Source: JAVJPJ01 sp040217295
GTDB lineage: Bacteria > Pseudomonadota > Alphaproteobacteria > Rhodobacterales > Rhodobacteraceae
Direction: 5' to 3'
NCBI GenBank assembly: GCA_964460185.1
Contig: CAYWTM010000134.1
Span: 1-8,125, forward strand
Length of the DNA: 8,125 nucleotides
The notes beneath the pieces are model-generated. The model worked only from the letters and a program-made list of their open reading frames with translations, was not told where the DNA came from and did not search any database. Position numbers and translations under genes: made by a program. Shown here in pieces: positions 1 to 6,919 of this stretch (position 1 is its first letter; every line of letters starts with the position of its first letter).

Positions 1-20
1 CACTGGCGCTGGAAAAGTGA
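1..20 (+). CDS. C-terminal end of an upstream gene (partial)
   Basis: The frame ending in the TGA at 18-20 is open from the window edge and reads L-A-L-E-K-stop. Its stop overlaps the ATG at 20 as TGATG, a common arrangement for translationally coupled genes in one operon. Only five codons are visible, so the product cannot be identified. From its position it probably belongs to the same glycan gene cluster. That it is a gene at all rests on the overlap pattern alone. Confidence 0.4.
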
Positions 21-1177
21 TGGCGGCCATGCCGGAACAAGGGGACCGCGATATCGAGATACCGCTGGACTTCGACAGCAGCGCCCCGACGGGGTGGGTT
101 CCTGATTTCCATCGGGACGTGGTCTTGGTGCCCTGGGGCGAAAACCCGCCGCGCGGGGCCAAACGCGCCGCAGGCCTGTTCGATCGCCATGACGCCTTCA
201 TGCCCGAGGGGCATTGCTGGCGATACAGCGGCGGACCGATCACCGTGCCGCCGATTCCACCCAGCGACGCGTTCGACCAGATCGAGAGGCTTGAGGGGAA
301 ATGGATGTTCGGGGGCCTTTTCTACGGGCATTTCGGGCATTTCCTTGTGGAAAGCAGCACACGGCTTTGGGCGCTGGATGCGTTGGATGGCCTAAGGGGT
401 ATCGTGTTCTACCCCAAGCAGCAGTTGCACCACGAGCGGCGGCAATATCGTCATATGTTGCCGACGCTCCATGCTCTCGGACTCAAGCATCTGCAGATCC
501 GCGTCCCTCAAAAGCCGGTCATCATCGACGAACTGGCCACGCCTCCGCCCGGGTTCGGCATGGGAGAGATGATGGAAGGCCGCCCGGAATACCGCAAGTG
601 GATGCGCGAGAACCTGGGCCGTGACATCGCGCCGGATGGCCCGGCGGACATTTACGTTTCGCGCGCGCGCCTGCCGTCCAAACGCGGATCGGTGATGTTC
701 GAGGACCGCATCGAAGCGCTGATGGAAAAGGCCGGTTACACGATCTTTCACCCTCAGGACGAAACCGTCGAAACGCAGCTGGCCACGTGGAAGGCCGCCC
801 GCCGGATCGTGGCGCTTGACGGCTCGGCGCTGCATCTGGCGGCGATGGTCGTCTCGCCCGAGGCACGTGTTGCGATATTGAACCGGGGTCCGTCCAACAA
901 CATCGAGGACTACATCCGCCAGTTCCGCATGTTCGCCGACATCGACCCGGTGCGGATCGAGGCGGTGACCGGGTTTTTCCACCCCCGCGACAAACGGGTG
1001 GTCAAACGCGAAACCCAGGCCATCCTCGACTTCAAGACAATCGGCAAGACCCTGGCAGACACCGGGTTCATCCCGAGCGCCGCGGGCTGGACCGCGCCGT
1101 CCAATGCACAAATGATCGCGGCCGTGGCCTCCGCCGAGCAGCAGATGGGCGTGCCATTGCAGCGCCACGAGGTTTAG
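20..1177 (+). CDS. Putative glycosyltransferase, GT61/DUF563 family
   Basis: The 385-residue protein resembles the DUF563/GT61 family, which transfers sugars during capsule, exopolysaccharide or other glycan synthesis, usually in the cytoplasm or at the inner membrane. The first hallmark is the aromatic/His-rich stretch FYGHFGHFLVESSTRLW at about residues 101-117. A kiyvSR-like strand follows (IYVSRARLP, 211-219), then the ALDGSALHLAAM segment (265-276), matching the family's 'hGsaL' motif. There is no signal peptide or clear membrane helix, so it should be cytosolic. Three starts are possible: GTG at 17, ATG at 20 and ATG at 29. I chose 20 because it overlaps the upstream TGA and has a GGAAAAG purine run just before it. 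The next gene starts 10 nt downstream. The family call is good; the sugar and acceptor are unknown. Confidence 0.8.
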   Translation: MAAMPEQGDRDIEIPLDFDSSAPTGWVPDFHRDVVLVPWGENPPRGAKRAAGLFDRHDAFMPEGHCWRYSGGPITVPPIPPSDAFDQIERLEGKWMFGGLFYGHFGHFLVESSTRLWALDALDGLRGIVFYPKQQLHHERRQYRHMLPTLHALGLKHLQIRVPQKPVIIDELATPPPGFGMGEMMEGRPEYRKWMRENLGRDIAPDGPADIYVSRARLPSKRGSVMFEDRIEALMEKAGYTIFHPQDETVETQLATWKAARRIVALDGSALHLAAMVVSPEARVAILNRGPSNNIEDYIRQFRMFADIDPVRIEAVTGFFHPRDKRVVKRETQAILDFKTIGKTLADTGFIPSAAGWTAPSNAQMIAAVASAEQQMGVPLQRHEV

Positions 1178-1187
1178 GGAGAGCCCG

Positions 1188-2054
1188 ATGGCCAAGGAAT
1201 TCGCCTGCGCCCTGACCCATGTGCGCCACGAATCCTTTTTCCTCGAGAAATGGATCCGGCACTATGGCGCCATCGTCGGGCACGATAACCTGTATGTCGT
1301 GATCGACGGCGATGATTGGGAACCCGATGTCGATCTGACCGGGGTCCACACCGAGATCTTGCTCGATGCCCCTCGGCGGCGCATCAAGAACGACCGCTTC
1401 ATGGCCAAGGCGATGTCCCAGCACGCCAACAAGCTGCGCAAACGCTACCAATATGTCATCCGGGGCGATTGCGACGAATATGTCGTGATCGACCCGGAGG
1501 CGGGCCTGGACTGGCCCACCGCACTGGAGGAACTGGGTGAGGTCGGGTATGTCTTCGCACTGGGGATCGACGTGGTGCAGGACCGGTCCGAACGGGTGCC
1601 GGTCGACCGGACTGCGCCGTTGTTGGGACAGCGTCAGTTCGGATACGTGGCCGACAGATACACCAAACCCTTTGTCATTTCCCGCTGGAACAACTGGGCC
1701 GGTGGGGCGCATCGTCTGCTCAACCGGCCGGTGCGCATGAGCGATCATTTCGTGTTGTTTCACATGGCGTTGGCCGACCAGACCATCGCACAGGACCGGT
1801 TCGAGGCGCGCGGCAGCGCCACCGCGCAACACCGGAGCTTTGTCGGACACCAGACCGACCGCCTGAACGTCATCGCGGGCGGGGATCTGGGCGCGTGCAT
1901 GGATTTCGTCGAAGCCCGCGCCATCGCGTTTGCGCAATTCCCCTATGAACCGGATGGGGAACCGGCCAAACGCCCGCGCGCCTCAAATGATCCGCGCGCG
2001 GGCGAACAGGGGCTGCCGGTGCGCATCCCCGAGCGTTTTGCCGGGCTGGTCTGA
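1188..2054 (+). CDS. GT2-like glycosyltransferase (Glyco_tranf_2_4 type), first of three
   Basis: This 288-residue protein has the layout of small GT2-like enzymes of the Glyco_tranf_2_4 group. The N-terminal strand and helix (FACALTHVRHESFFLEKWIRHYGAIVG, in two parts at 5-16 and 17-31) match the family's 'vKNE...EWi.yH..lG' pattern. The strand NLYVVIDGDD follows at 34-43. The acidic metal/nucleotide-binding motif is DCDEY at 94-98. A GGAHR motif (172-176) and further histidines (H187, H192) are typical of the acceptor side of the domain. There is no signal peptide or membrane helix. The start is supported by a good Shine-Dalgarno (AGGGAG at 1176-1181, 6 nt spacing). The next gene begins 3 nt after the stop, indicating co-transcription. 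A transfer role is inferred from the family; the substrate is unknown. Confidence 0.78.
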   Translation: MAKEFACALTHVRHESFFLEKWIRHYGAIVGHDNLYVVIDGDDWEPDVDLTGVHTEILLDAPRRRIKNDRFMAKAMSQHANKLRKRYQYVIRGDCDEYVVIDPEAGLDWPTALEELGEVGYVFALGIDVVQDRSERVPVDRTAPLLGQRQFGYVADRYTKPFVISRWNNWAGGAHRLLNRPVRMSDHFVLFHMALADQTIAQDRFEARGSATAQHRSFVGHQTDRLNVIAGGDLGACMDFVEARAIAFAQFPYEPDGEPAKRPRASNDPRAGEQGLPVRIPERFAGLV

Positions 2055-2057
2055 GCC

Positions 2058-2957
2058 ATGACCGCCACGCCCGTTCCACTGACCATCGTCACCATCGCAC
2101 GCGAACCCCTGCCCGTGCTGGACCGGTTCCTGCGTTGGCATCTCGGACAGGGGGCCGCGCGGATCATCGTGTTCCTCGATGACCCCGATGATCCTGCGAG
2201 CGCGGCGTTTGCGGGCGATCCGCGCATCGACATCCGGCCCTGCACCGATGCGTTCTGGGCGTCGATCGGCCTCTCGCCCGATGCCCGGTTCACCCGCCGA
2301 CAACGGGCGGTGATGAACCGTGCCTACGCCGAGGTTGCCGAAGGGTGGATCTTGGTCCTGGACGCGGACGAGTTGATGTGGGTGCAGGACCGCCCCCTGC
2401 CCGCCGCGCTGGCGGAGGTGCCCGAAAACACCACGACCATCCGCGTTCTCAGCGCCGAGCAGGTGACATTGGCCGATGGACGGGAGGCCTTTCGCAGGCC
2501 CGTTTCAAGGGCGGAGGTCAACGAGATCTACGGTGCGGATGCCGCCTTGTTCCGGCCGCGCCACGGGCTTGTGGGCCACCCCGAAGGCAAATCCATCCAC
2601 CGCGCCGGCCAGGCCGACATCCGGCTGAAACTGCACTGGGCCGTGGATCACGCCGGCACCGCCATCGAAGGCCCGGTCTGGGGCGCGGACGAGCGTGCCT
2701 ACCTGATCCATTACGTGGCCCCCGGCTATGACCGCTGGCGGGCCAAGATGGACTGGCGCGCGGGCGCGCACGGGTTTGCCGGCCCCCTGAAGGACCGCAT
2801 TGCGGCCATCGCCGCGCAAGAGGCGCCCGAGGCCGGGTACCGCGCGCTCTATGATCGCCTGCACAGCCTGACCGAGGCCGAGGAAACGGCGCTGGACGCC
2901 GCCGGCGGCCTTTTGCGTGACCACCCCCCGATCCCGGCCCCGATCGGGGCTGCGTGA
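2058..2957 (+). CDS. GT2-like glycosyltransferase (Glyco_tranf_2_4 type), second of three
   Basis: The 299-residue protein shares the architecture of its neighbours. The first strand and helix read PLTIVTIAREPLPVLDRFL then RWHLGQGA (7-33). The strand IIVFLDDPDD is at 36-45, and the acidic motif WILVLDADELMWV at 97-109 places DADE at 102-105. Later conserved-looking elements are GHPEGKSIHR (173-182), the HWAVDH segment (193-198) and IHYV (217-220), histidine-containing positions expected near the active site of this group. It lacks a signal peptide or membrane segment. Only 3 nt separate it from the preceding stop, and no strong Shine-Dalgarno lies before the ATG, so translation may depend on coupling to the upstream gene. 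It is most likely a cytosolic sugar transferase acting on the same glycan as its neighbours; specificity cannot be read. Confidence 0.75.
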   Translation: MTATPVPLTIVTIAREPLPVLDRFLRWHLGQGAARIIVFLDDPDDPASAAFAGDPRIDIRPCTDAFWASIGLSPDARFTRRQRAVMNRAYAEVAEGWILVLDADELMWVQDRPLPAALAEVPENTTTIRVLSAEQVTLADGREAFRRPVSRAEVNEIYGADAALFRPRHGLVGHPEGKSIHRAGQADIRLKLHWAVDHAGTAIEGPVWGADERAYLIHYVAPGYDRWRAKMDWRAGAHGFAGPLKDRIAAIAAQEAPEAGYRALYDRLHSLTEAEETALDAAGGLLRDHPPIPAPIGAA

Positions 2958-2961
2958 TCCG

Positions 2962-4158
2962 ATGGGCGGCTTCAGCATCCTGACCCTGATGAAGGATGAA
3001 GGCCCGCGCATCCTGGAATGGCTGGCCTATCACCACCTGATCGGATTCGACCGGATCTGGATCTACAGCAACGACTGCCGGGACGGGTCCGATGCGGTTC
3101 TGGACCGTCTGGCCGAGATGGGCCTGTGCCGGCACCTGCCCAATGACGTGCCACCCGGCAAGAAGCCGCAGCCCCACGCCCTGACCCTTGGCCAGCGCAA
3201 CGCCGCGCTTCTGGCGACCGACTGGCTGATCGTGATGGATGCCGATGAATTCGTGCATGTGAAAACCGGCGAGGGTCGCATCAGCGATCTGATCGCGGCC
3301 TGTCCCGAGGATACGGGCGGCGTGGCGATCAACTGGCGCATGATGGGATCAAATGGCCTGGTGGACTGGTCCGACGACCCTGTCCTGGGCCAGTTCCGCC
3401 GGGGTGCGCCCGACGGGTTTCGCAAGGGATGGGGCGTCAAGACGCTGTTCCGCCCCTATGCGGATGTGAAACTCGGCATCCACCGCCCCACGATCAAGGG
3501 CGCGCGCCGCGATGGCGAGCGCATGGCGCGCCTCAAATCGCTTGGCTGGGTGAACGGATCGGGCGTCCCCCTTCCGCCGAGCTTCATGGCCGATGGCTGG
3601 CGCGGGTCGGCGGCCACGCTGGGCCGCGACCTGGCCGAGATCGCCCATTTCGCGGTGCAAAGCCGCGAGGCGTATATGCTTCGCGGCGACCGGGGCAACG
3701 TGAACCTCAAGCCAGACAAATACGACGCCACCTATTTCGCCGTGTTCGACCGCAACGAGGTCGATCTGCCGGGGCTGTCGCGCTGGTCCGCGCGGGTGGC
3801 GGCCCAGGTGGCGGACTGGCTGACGGATCGCGACCTTGCGCGCCGTCATGATGCGACGCGCCGCTGGCACCGCGCGCGGCTGGAGACCCTGCGCGCAAGC
3901 CCGCACTGGGCGCAGGCCATGGCAGCGCTCGGCCGGGCGGCCGAGGTGCCCTATGACGCGCTGGATGACCTGCTGTTCACCCAACCTCTTGCCCCGGCGG
4001 GAAAGAAGATGGTGGCCGACATGCAGGCCAGGGGCGTACCCGACCCGGCCATCGCCAAGGCCGTGGCACAATCGGTCAGCCGGCTGGAACAGGCCCGTGA
4101 CGCCCGCGAGGCCGAGGAATTGCGCCAGATGGGCATCACGCCGCCTGCGGGCGTCTAG
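2962..4158 (+). CDS. GT2-like glycosyltransferase (Glyco_tranf_2_4 type), third of three
   Basis: This 398-residue protein is the longest of the three. The family signature is clearest here: FSILTLMKDEGPRILEWL then AYHHLIGFDRIWIYSND (4-38), and WLIVMDADEFVHV at 88-100 with DADE at 93-96. A GIHRPTIKG segment (172-180) and an NLKPDKYD region (248-255) follow. From about residue 275 to the end the sequence is mainly helical and charged, longer than a bare domain needs, and could serve in protein or membrane contacts. I chose ATG 2962, 4 nt after the previous stop. The GTG at 2917 would overlap the preceding gene by 41 nt and add 15 residues ahead of the first strand. The stop codon shares CTAG with the convergent gene. 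Catalytic role is inferred from family; substrate is unknown. Confidence 0.8.
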   Translation: MGGFSILTLMKDEGPRILEWLAYHHLIGFDRIWIYSNDCRDGSDAVLDRLAEMGLCRHLPNDVPPGKKPQPHALTLGQRNAALLATDWLIVMDADEFVHVKTGEGRISDLIAACPEDTGGVAINWRMMGSNGLVDWSDDPVLGQFRRGAPDGFRKGWGVKTLFRPYADVKLGIHRPTIKGARRDGERMARLKSLGWVNGSGVPLPPSFMADGWRGSAATLGRDLAEIAHFAVQSREAYMLRGDRGNVNLKPDKYDATYFAVFDRNEVDLPGLSRWSARVAAQVADWLTDRDLARRHDATRRWHRARLETLRASPHWAQAMAALGRAAEVPYDALDDLLFTQPLAPAGKKMVADMQARGVPDPAIAKAVAQSVSRLEQARDAREAEELRQMGITPPAGV

Positions 4159-4613
4159 TTGGTCTTGTTCGGGGGCAGGATCGGAAGCGGTGCGATCGGC
4201 ACGCCATCCTCGATCAGGGCGCGGGCCTCGTCCGGGTTCGCCTCCCCGTGGATCGGGCGCTGCTCTGCGTCGCCCAGATGCATCGCGCGCGCTTCCCTGG
4301 CGAACTGTCCCCCGACATAGGTGGAATTCTTTTCCAGGTGTTCACGGATCGCGCGCAGCGCCTGTTCCGCCGGATGGGGGGCGGCCTGGCCCAAAGGGCG
4401 CTGCTGATCGGGGGCCGACGCCGGAGGCGCGACCGCGCTGTCGCCATCCTTCGAGGCGACGCGCGGGGCCATGATGGCCTTGGTCACCTTGTCGCCGCCA
4501 CAGATCGCGCAACTGACCAGCCGCTTGTCGACCAGCGCGTCAAAGGCCGCTGCCGACTGAAACCAGCTGTCGAATTCATGCCCTTCGGCGCATTTTAGAC
4601 TGTAGCGGATCAT
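4155..4613 (-). CDS. DUF1178 family protein, zinc-ribbon-like N-terminus
   Basis: The 152-residue protein matches the DUF1178 family along its length. It begins MIRYSLKCAEGHEFDSWFQS (1-20), with C8 and H12. C35 and C38 follow in VSCAICGG, so C8/H12 and C35-x2-C38 could form a small zinc ribbon. After AIMAPRV (46-52) comes a Pro/Ala-rich linker. The conserved C-terminal half is YVGGQFAREARAMHLGD (98-114), then RPIHGEA (118-124) and a final VPIAPLP segment. No signal peptide is visible, so it is probably cytosolic. The family has no established function known to me; a nucleic-acid or protein-binding role is only a guess from the ribbon. It lies 44 nt downstream of the Nudix gene on the same strand and is probably co-transcribed. 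No Shine-Dalgarno precedes the ATG. Confidence 0.9.
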   Translation of the reverse strand: MIRYSLKCAEGHEFDSWFQSAAAFDALVDKRLVSCAICGGDKVTKAIMAPRVASKDGDSAVAPPASAPDQQRPLGQAAPHPAEQALRAIREHLEKNSTYVGGQFAREARAMHLGDAEQRPIHGEANPDEARALIEDGVPIAPLPILPPNKTN

Positions 4614-4657
4614 GGATATTCAAATATGCCGTTGTTCGATCGCTTCAAGCACGCCTG

Positions 4658-5131
4658 TCAGCGCAGCAGTTTCGGATCGAAATTCAGGATGATCTGTTTC
4701 AACTCGGGCTCTTCGACCCTGGCCGCGGCCTTCTTGGGGGTCAGCCACTTGCGCTTGCGCTGACCCTCTTCGGGATACTGATCCTCGAGCCGGTCCACCT
4801 CCACCGCGAAAACCGCGACGATGCAGGGCCACGACATTTCCTGGTCGAACCACTTGGAATAGGAAAACAGCCCAAGGCAGCCCTGATAGGTCTTGCCGCG
4901 CACGCCCGCCTCTTCCCAGGCTTCCTGGGCGGCGGCGGCGGCGGGCGTCATGCCATCCATCGGCCAGCCCTTGGGGATGATCCAGCGCCCGCTGTCCAGC
5001 GACGAGATCAACAAGATCTCGACCCCGGATTTCTTGCGCCGAAACGGAAGCGCCGCGAACTGCGTGCGCGTTTCGCGTTTGCTGGCGCCTGCGATGCGCA
5101 GCGGAACCTGATTTGCGTTTTTCTTGGCCAT
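4658..5131 (-). CDS. Nudix hydrolase
   Basis: This 157-residue protein is a compact single-domain Nudix hydrolase, a family that cleaves nucleoside or related diphosphates linked to another group. The entry strand is TQFAALPFRRK (23-33), followed by RWIIPKGWP (49-57), which resembles the diadenosine-polyphosphate/DIPP-type branch. The Nudix box spans 55-77: G55, E70, E73, E74, G76 and V77 are present, but the usual Glu at position 7 is Met61 and the usual Arg of REuxEE is Gln69. The metal-binding glutamates are therefore intact. A basic C-terminal segment (RKRKWLTPKKAA, 125-136) carries the 'W.....A' pattern seen after many Nudix folds. It heads a minus-strand pair with the DUF1178 gene and is divergent from the peroxidase gene. 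The family is secure; the substrate is not determined. Confidence 0.9.
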   Translation of the reverse strand: MAKKNANQVPLRIAGASKRETRTQFAALPFRRKKSGVEILLISSLDSGRWIIPKGWPMDGMTPAAAAAQEAWEEAGVRGKTYQGCLGLFSYSKWFDQEMSWPCIVAVFAVEVDRLEDQYPEEGQRKRKWLTPKKAAARVEEPELKQIILNFDPKLLR

Positions 5132-5139
5132 GGCGTGCT

Positions 5140-5168
5140 GTTATGCCATGGCTGACCTCACCTTGCAA
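5140..5168 (-). promoter_or_regulatory. Candidate promoter of the Nudix-DUF1178 pair
   Basis: On the minus strand, TTGCAA (5163-5168) and CATAAC (5140-5145) are separated by exactly 17 bp. Each matches four of six positions of the sigma-70-type consensus TTGACA/TATAAT. Only 8 nt lie between the -10 box and the ATG at 5131, so transcription would start at or next to the start codon. No Shine-Dalgarno is present, which fits a leaderless message. This is inferred from pattern only. Confidence 0.4.
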
Positions 5169-5175
5169 AGCCTGC

Positions 5176-5205
5176 TTGACGCGACGCCGTGCGGAAATAC
5201 CTAAA
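5176..5205 (+). promoter_or_regulatory. Candidate promoter of the peroxidase-deacetylase pair
   Basis: A CTTGACG element (TTGACG at 5176-5181) matches the well conserved -35 core of alphaproteobacterial housekeeping promoters. The best -10 candidate is the weak CCTAAA at 5200-5205, with an 18-bp spacer. A GGGAG Shine-Dalgarno follows at 5218-5222, 10 nt before the ATG at 5233. The element sits back to back with the minus-strand promoter of the Nudix gene inside the 101-bp divergent gap. Confidence 0.35.
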
Positions 5206-5232
5206 GGTCTCACCCATGGGAGTGCACGAAAT

Positions 5233-5784
5233 ATGGAACGGCGCAATTTCCTGCAGATGACCGCAGCCCTGCCCTTGTCGGGGCTGACGCTGGCCGCAAC
5301 CCCGGCCCCGGGCCGCGCGGCCGAGGCGTTTTCCTTTGAGTCGATCGATGGCGGATCCTACGATCTGGCCGACTGGCGCGGGCATCCCGTCTTGGTGGTC
5401 AACACCGCGTCGCAATGCGGCTTTACCCCGCAATATGACGCGCTGCAGGCGTTGCAGGATCGGTTTGGGCCCGACAGGCTGGCGGTTCTGGCCGTGCCTT
5501 CGGACGATTTCGCGCAGGAACTCGACAGCAACGCGGCCGTAGCCGAATTCTGCGACCTGAATTTCAACCTGACCCTGCCGATGACGACGATCACGTCGGT
5601 GCGGGGGGGCGATGCCCACCCCTTCTATCAATGGGTGCGCCGGACGGCGGGGTTCGTGCCGCAATGGAATTTCAACAAGATCTTGCTGAACGCCGACGGT
5701 GAGGTCGTGGCCACATTCGGATCGATCGCCGACCCGATGGGCGGGCGCATCCTGGGCCGGATCGAGGCGCTTTTGTCGGCGTGA
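5233..5784 (+). CDS. Tat-exported glutathione peroxidase family protein (Cys type)
   Basis: The 183-residue product is a thiol-dependent peroxidase of the glutathione peroxidase family, reducing hydrogen or lipid peroxides. Residues 1-30 form a Tat signal: twin arginines R3-R4 in ERRNFLQ, a hydrophobic stretch and a probable cleavage after RAA (28-30), so it acts in the periplasm. The peroxidatic cysteine is C62 in NTASQCGFTPQY (Cys, not selenocysteine). Q95 in PSDDFAQE, and W145-N146 in QWNFNK, complete the catalytic set. C107 in EFCDLNF lies where many bacterial homologues carry a second cysteine, so it may act as resolving Cys with thioredoxin-like donors. The Gln loop is one residue shorter than the classical P-C-N-Q-F-G-x-Q-E. 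ATG 5233 is supported by the Tat motif and Shine-Dalgarno. The following gene overlaps its stop codon. Confidence 0.92.
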   Translation: MERRNFLQMTAALPLSGLTLAATPAPGRAAEAFSFESIDGGSYDLADWRGHPVLVVNTASQCGFTPQYDALQALQDRFGPDRLAVLAVPSDDFAQELDSNAAVAEFCDLNFNLTLPMTTITSVRGGDAHPFYQWVRRTAGFVPQWNFNKILLNADGEVVATFGSIADPMGGRILGRIEALLSA

Positions 5785-6902
5785 GCATCCCGCTTTTCCT
5801 CGGCTCCGAGATCTACCGCGGGTCCAGCTATGGCACCTGGCATCCGCTGCGGGTGCCGCGCGTGTCCACGGTGATGGACCTGAGCCGCGCAATGGGGTGG
5901 CTGCCCCCCGCGCAGTATCGAACCAGCCCGCGCGCCAAGCCGCGCGCCTTGCATGTCTGGCATACCCCCGACTACGTCGCCGCCCTGCAAAAGGCCGAAG
6001 CCGATCAGGCCGTCACCGATGATGTGCGCGCGCGCCACGGTCTTGGCACCGTGTCGAATCCGATCTACCCCGAGATGTTCCGCCGCCCCGCCACGGCGGC
6101 CGGGGCGTCGCTGCTGGCGGGCGAATTGCTGGCCAAGGGCGGCGTGATCTATCACCCCGGCGGCGGCACGCATCACGGATTTCCCGATCGCGCGGGCGGG
6201 TTTTGCTATCTCAACGACCCAGTTCTGGCGATGCTGTCGCTGCGCCGGGCGGGCGCGCGGCGTATCGCTTATGTGGATATCGACGCCCATCACTGCGACG
6301 GCGTCGAGGACGGGTTCGCGGGCGATCCCGACACGCTGCTGATCTCGGTGCACGAGGACCGGCGCTGGCCGTTTACCGGCAGGCTTGAGGATGATGGCGG
6401 CGGCAATTGCGTGAACCTGCCGGTGCCGCGCGGGTTCAACGATACCGAGATGGAGGCGATCCGCGAGCGCCTGATCTTGCCGGCGGTGGCGGCGTTCGAA
6501 CCCGATGCCATCGTCTTGCAATGCGGCGCCGATGCGGTGACCGAAGATCCCTTGTCGCGCCTGAGCCTGTCCAACAACGCCCATTGGGCAGTGTTGCGGG
6601 GGCTGATGGCGCTTGGCGCGCCGCGTTTGCTGGTTCTCGGCGGTGGTGGCTACAACCCGTGGTCGGTGGGCCGGCTCTGGACCGGGATCTGGGCCACCTT
6701 GAATGGCCATGACATCCCCGACCGCGTCACCCCGGATGCCGAAGAGGTCCTGCGCGCACTCAAATGGGAAAAGGCCTCGGCCGGTCGCAACCCGCCCGAA
6801 CACTGGTTCACGACGCTGCGCGACGCACCACGCCCCGGCCCGATGAGAACTCAGGTCGAGGGCAGGCTTGCCACCCTCATCGCGCGGCAAGCCCGATCCT
6901 GA
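5781..6902 (+). CDS. Histone deacetylase family / AcuC-like amidohydrolase
   Basis: The 373-residue protein belongs to the zinc-dependent histone-deacetylase superfamily, whose bacterial members include acetoin-utilisation AcuC, acetylpolyamine amidohydrolases and lysine deacetylases. The active site is complete: histidine pair H131-H132 in GGGTHHGF, zinc ligands D168 and H170 in DIDAHHCDG, D251 in CGADAV, and the transition-state Tyr Y291 in GGGGYN. HTPDYV (61-66) and GFCYLND (140-146) are further family landmarks. There is no signal peptide, so it is cytosolic. The start GTG at 5781 overlaps the peroxidase TGA as GTGA, indicating translational coupling. Deacetylation of a lysine or small acetylated amide is the expected chemistry. 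The real substrate is unknown, and the neighbours do not point to acetoin or polyamine metabolism. Confidence 0.92.
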   Translation: MSIPLFLGSEIYRGSSYGTWHPLRVPRVSTVMDLSRAMGWLPPAQYRTSPRAKPRALHVWHTPDYVAALQKAEADQAVTDDVRARHGLGTVSNPIYPEMFRRPATAAGASLLAGELLAKGGVIYHPGGGTHHGFPDRAGGFCYLNDPVLAMLSLRRAGARRIAYVDIDAHHCDGVEDGFAGDPDTLLISVHEDRRWPFTGRLEDDGGGNCVNLPVPRGFNDTEMEAIRERLILPAVAAFEPDAIVLQCGADAVTEDPLSRLSLSNNAHWAVLRGLMALGAPRLLVLGGGGYNPWSVGRLWTGIWATLNGHDIPDRVTPDAEEVLRALKWEKASAGRNPPEHWFTTLRDAPRPGPMRTQVEGRLATLIARQARS

Positions 6903-6919
6903 AGACATGGACGGGACCG

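Noticed and set aside
392..1195. A 267-codon minus-strand frame opposite the GT61 gene
   Set aside because: Antisense shadow; the plus-strand frame carries the GT61 motifs.
1068..1937. A 289-codon minus-strand frame opposite the GT61 and first GT2-like genes
   Set aside because: Shadow of codon bias; spans the junction of two well supported genes and shows no family motif.
2917..2961. GTG at 2917 as the start of the third GT2-like gene
   Set aside because: It adds a Pro/Arg-rich stretch before the first strand and overlaps the previous gene by 41 nt, whereas ATG 2962 follows the previous stop by 4 nt.
5113..5232. Upstream extension of the peroxidase frame by 40 codons
   Set aside because: It would overlap the start of the divergent Nudix gene, cross both candidate promoters and bury the Tat signal inside the protein.
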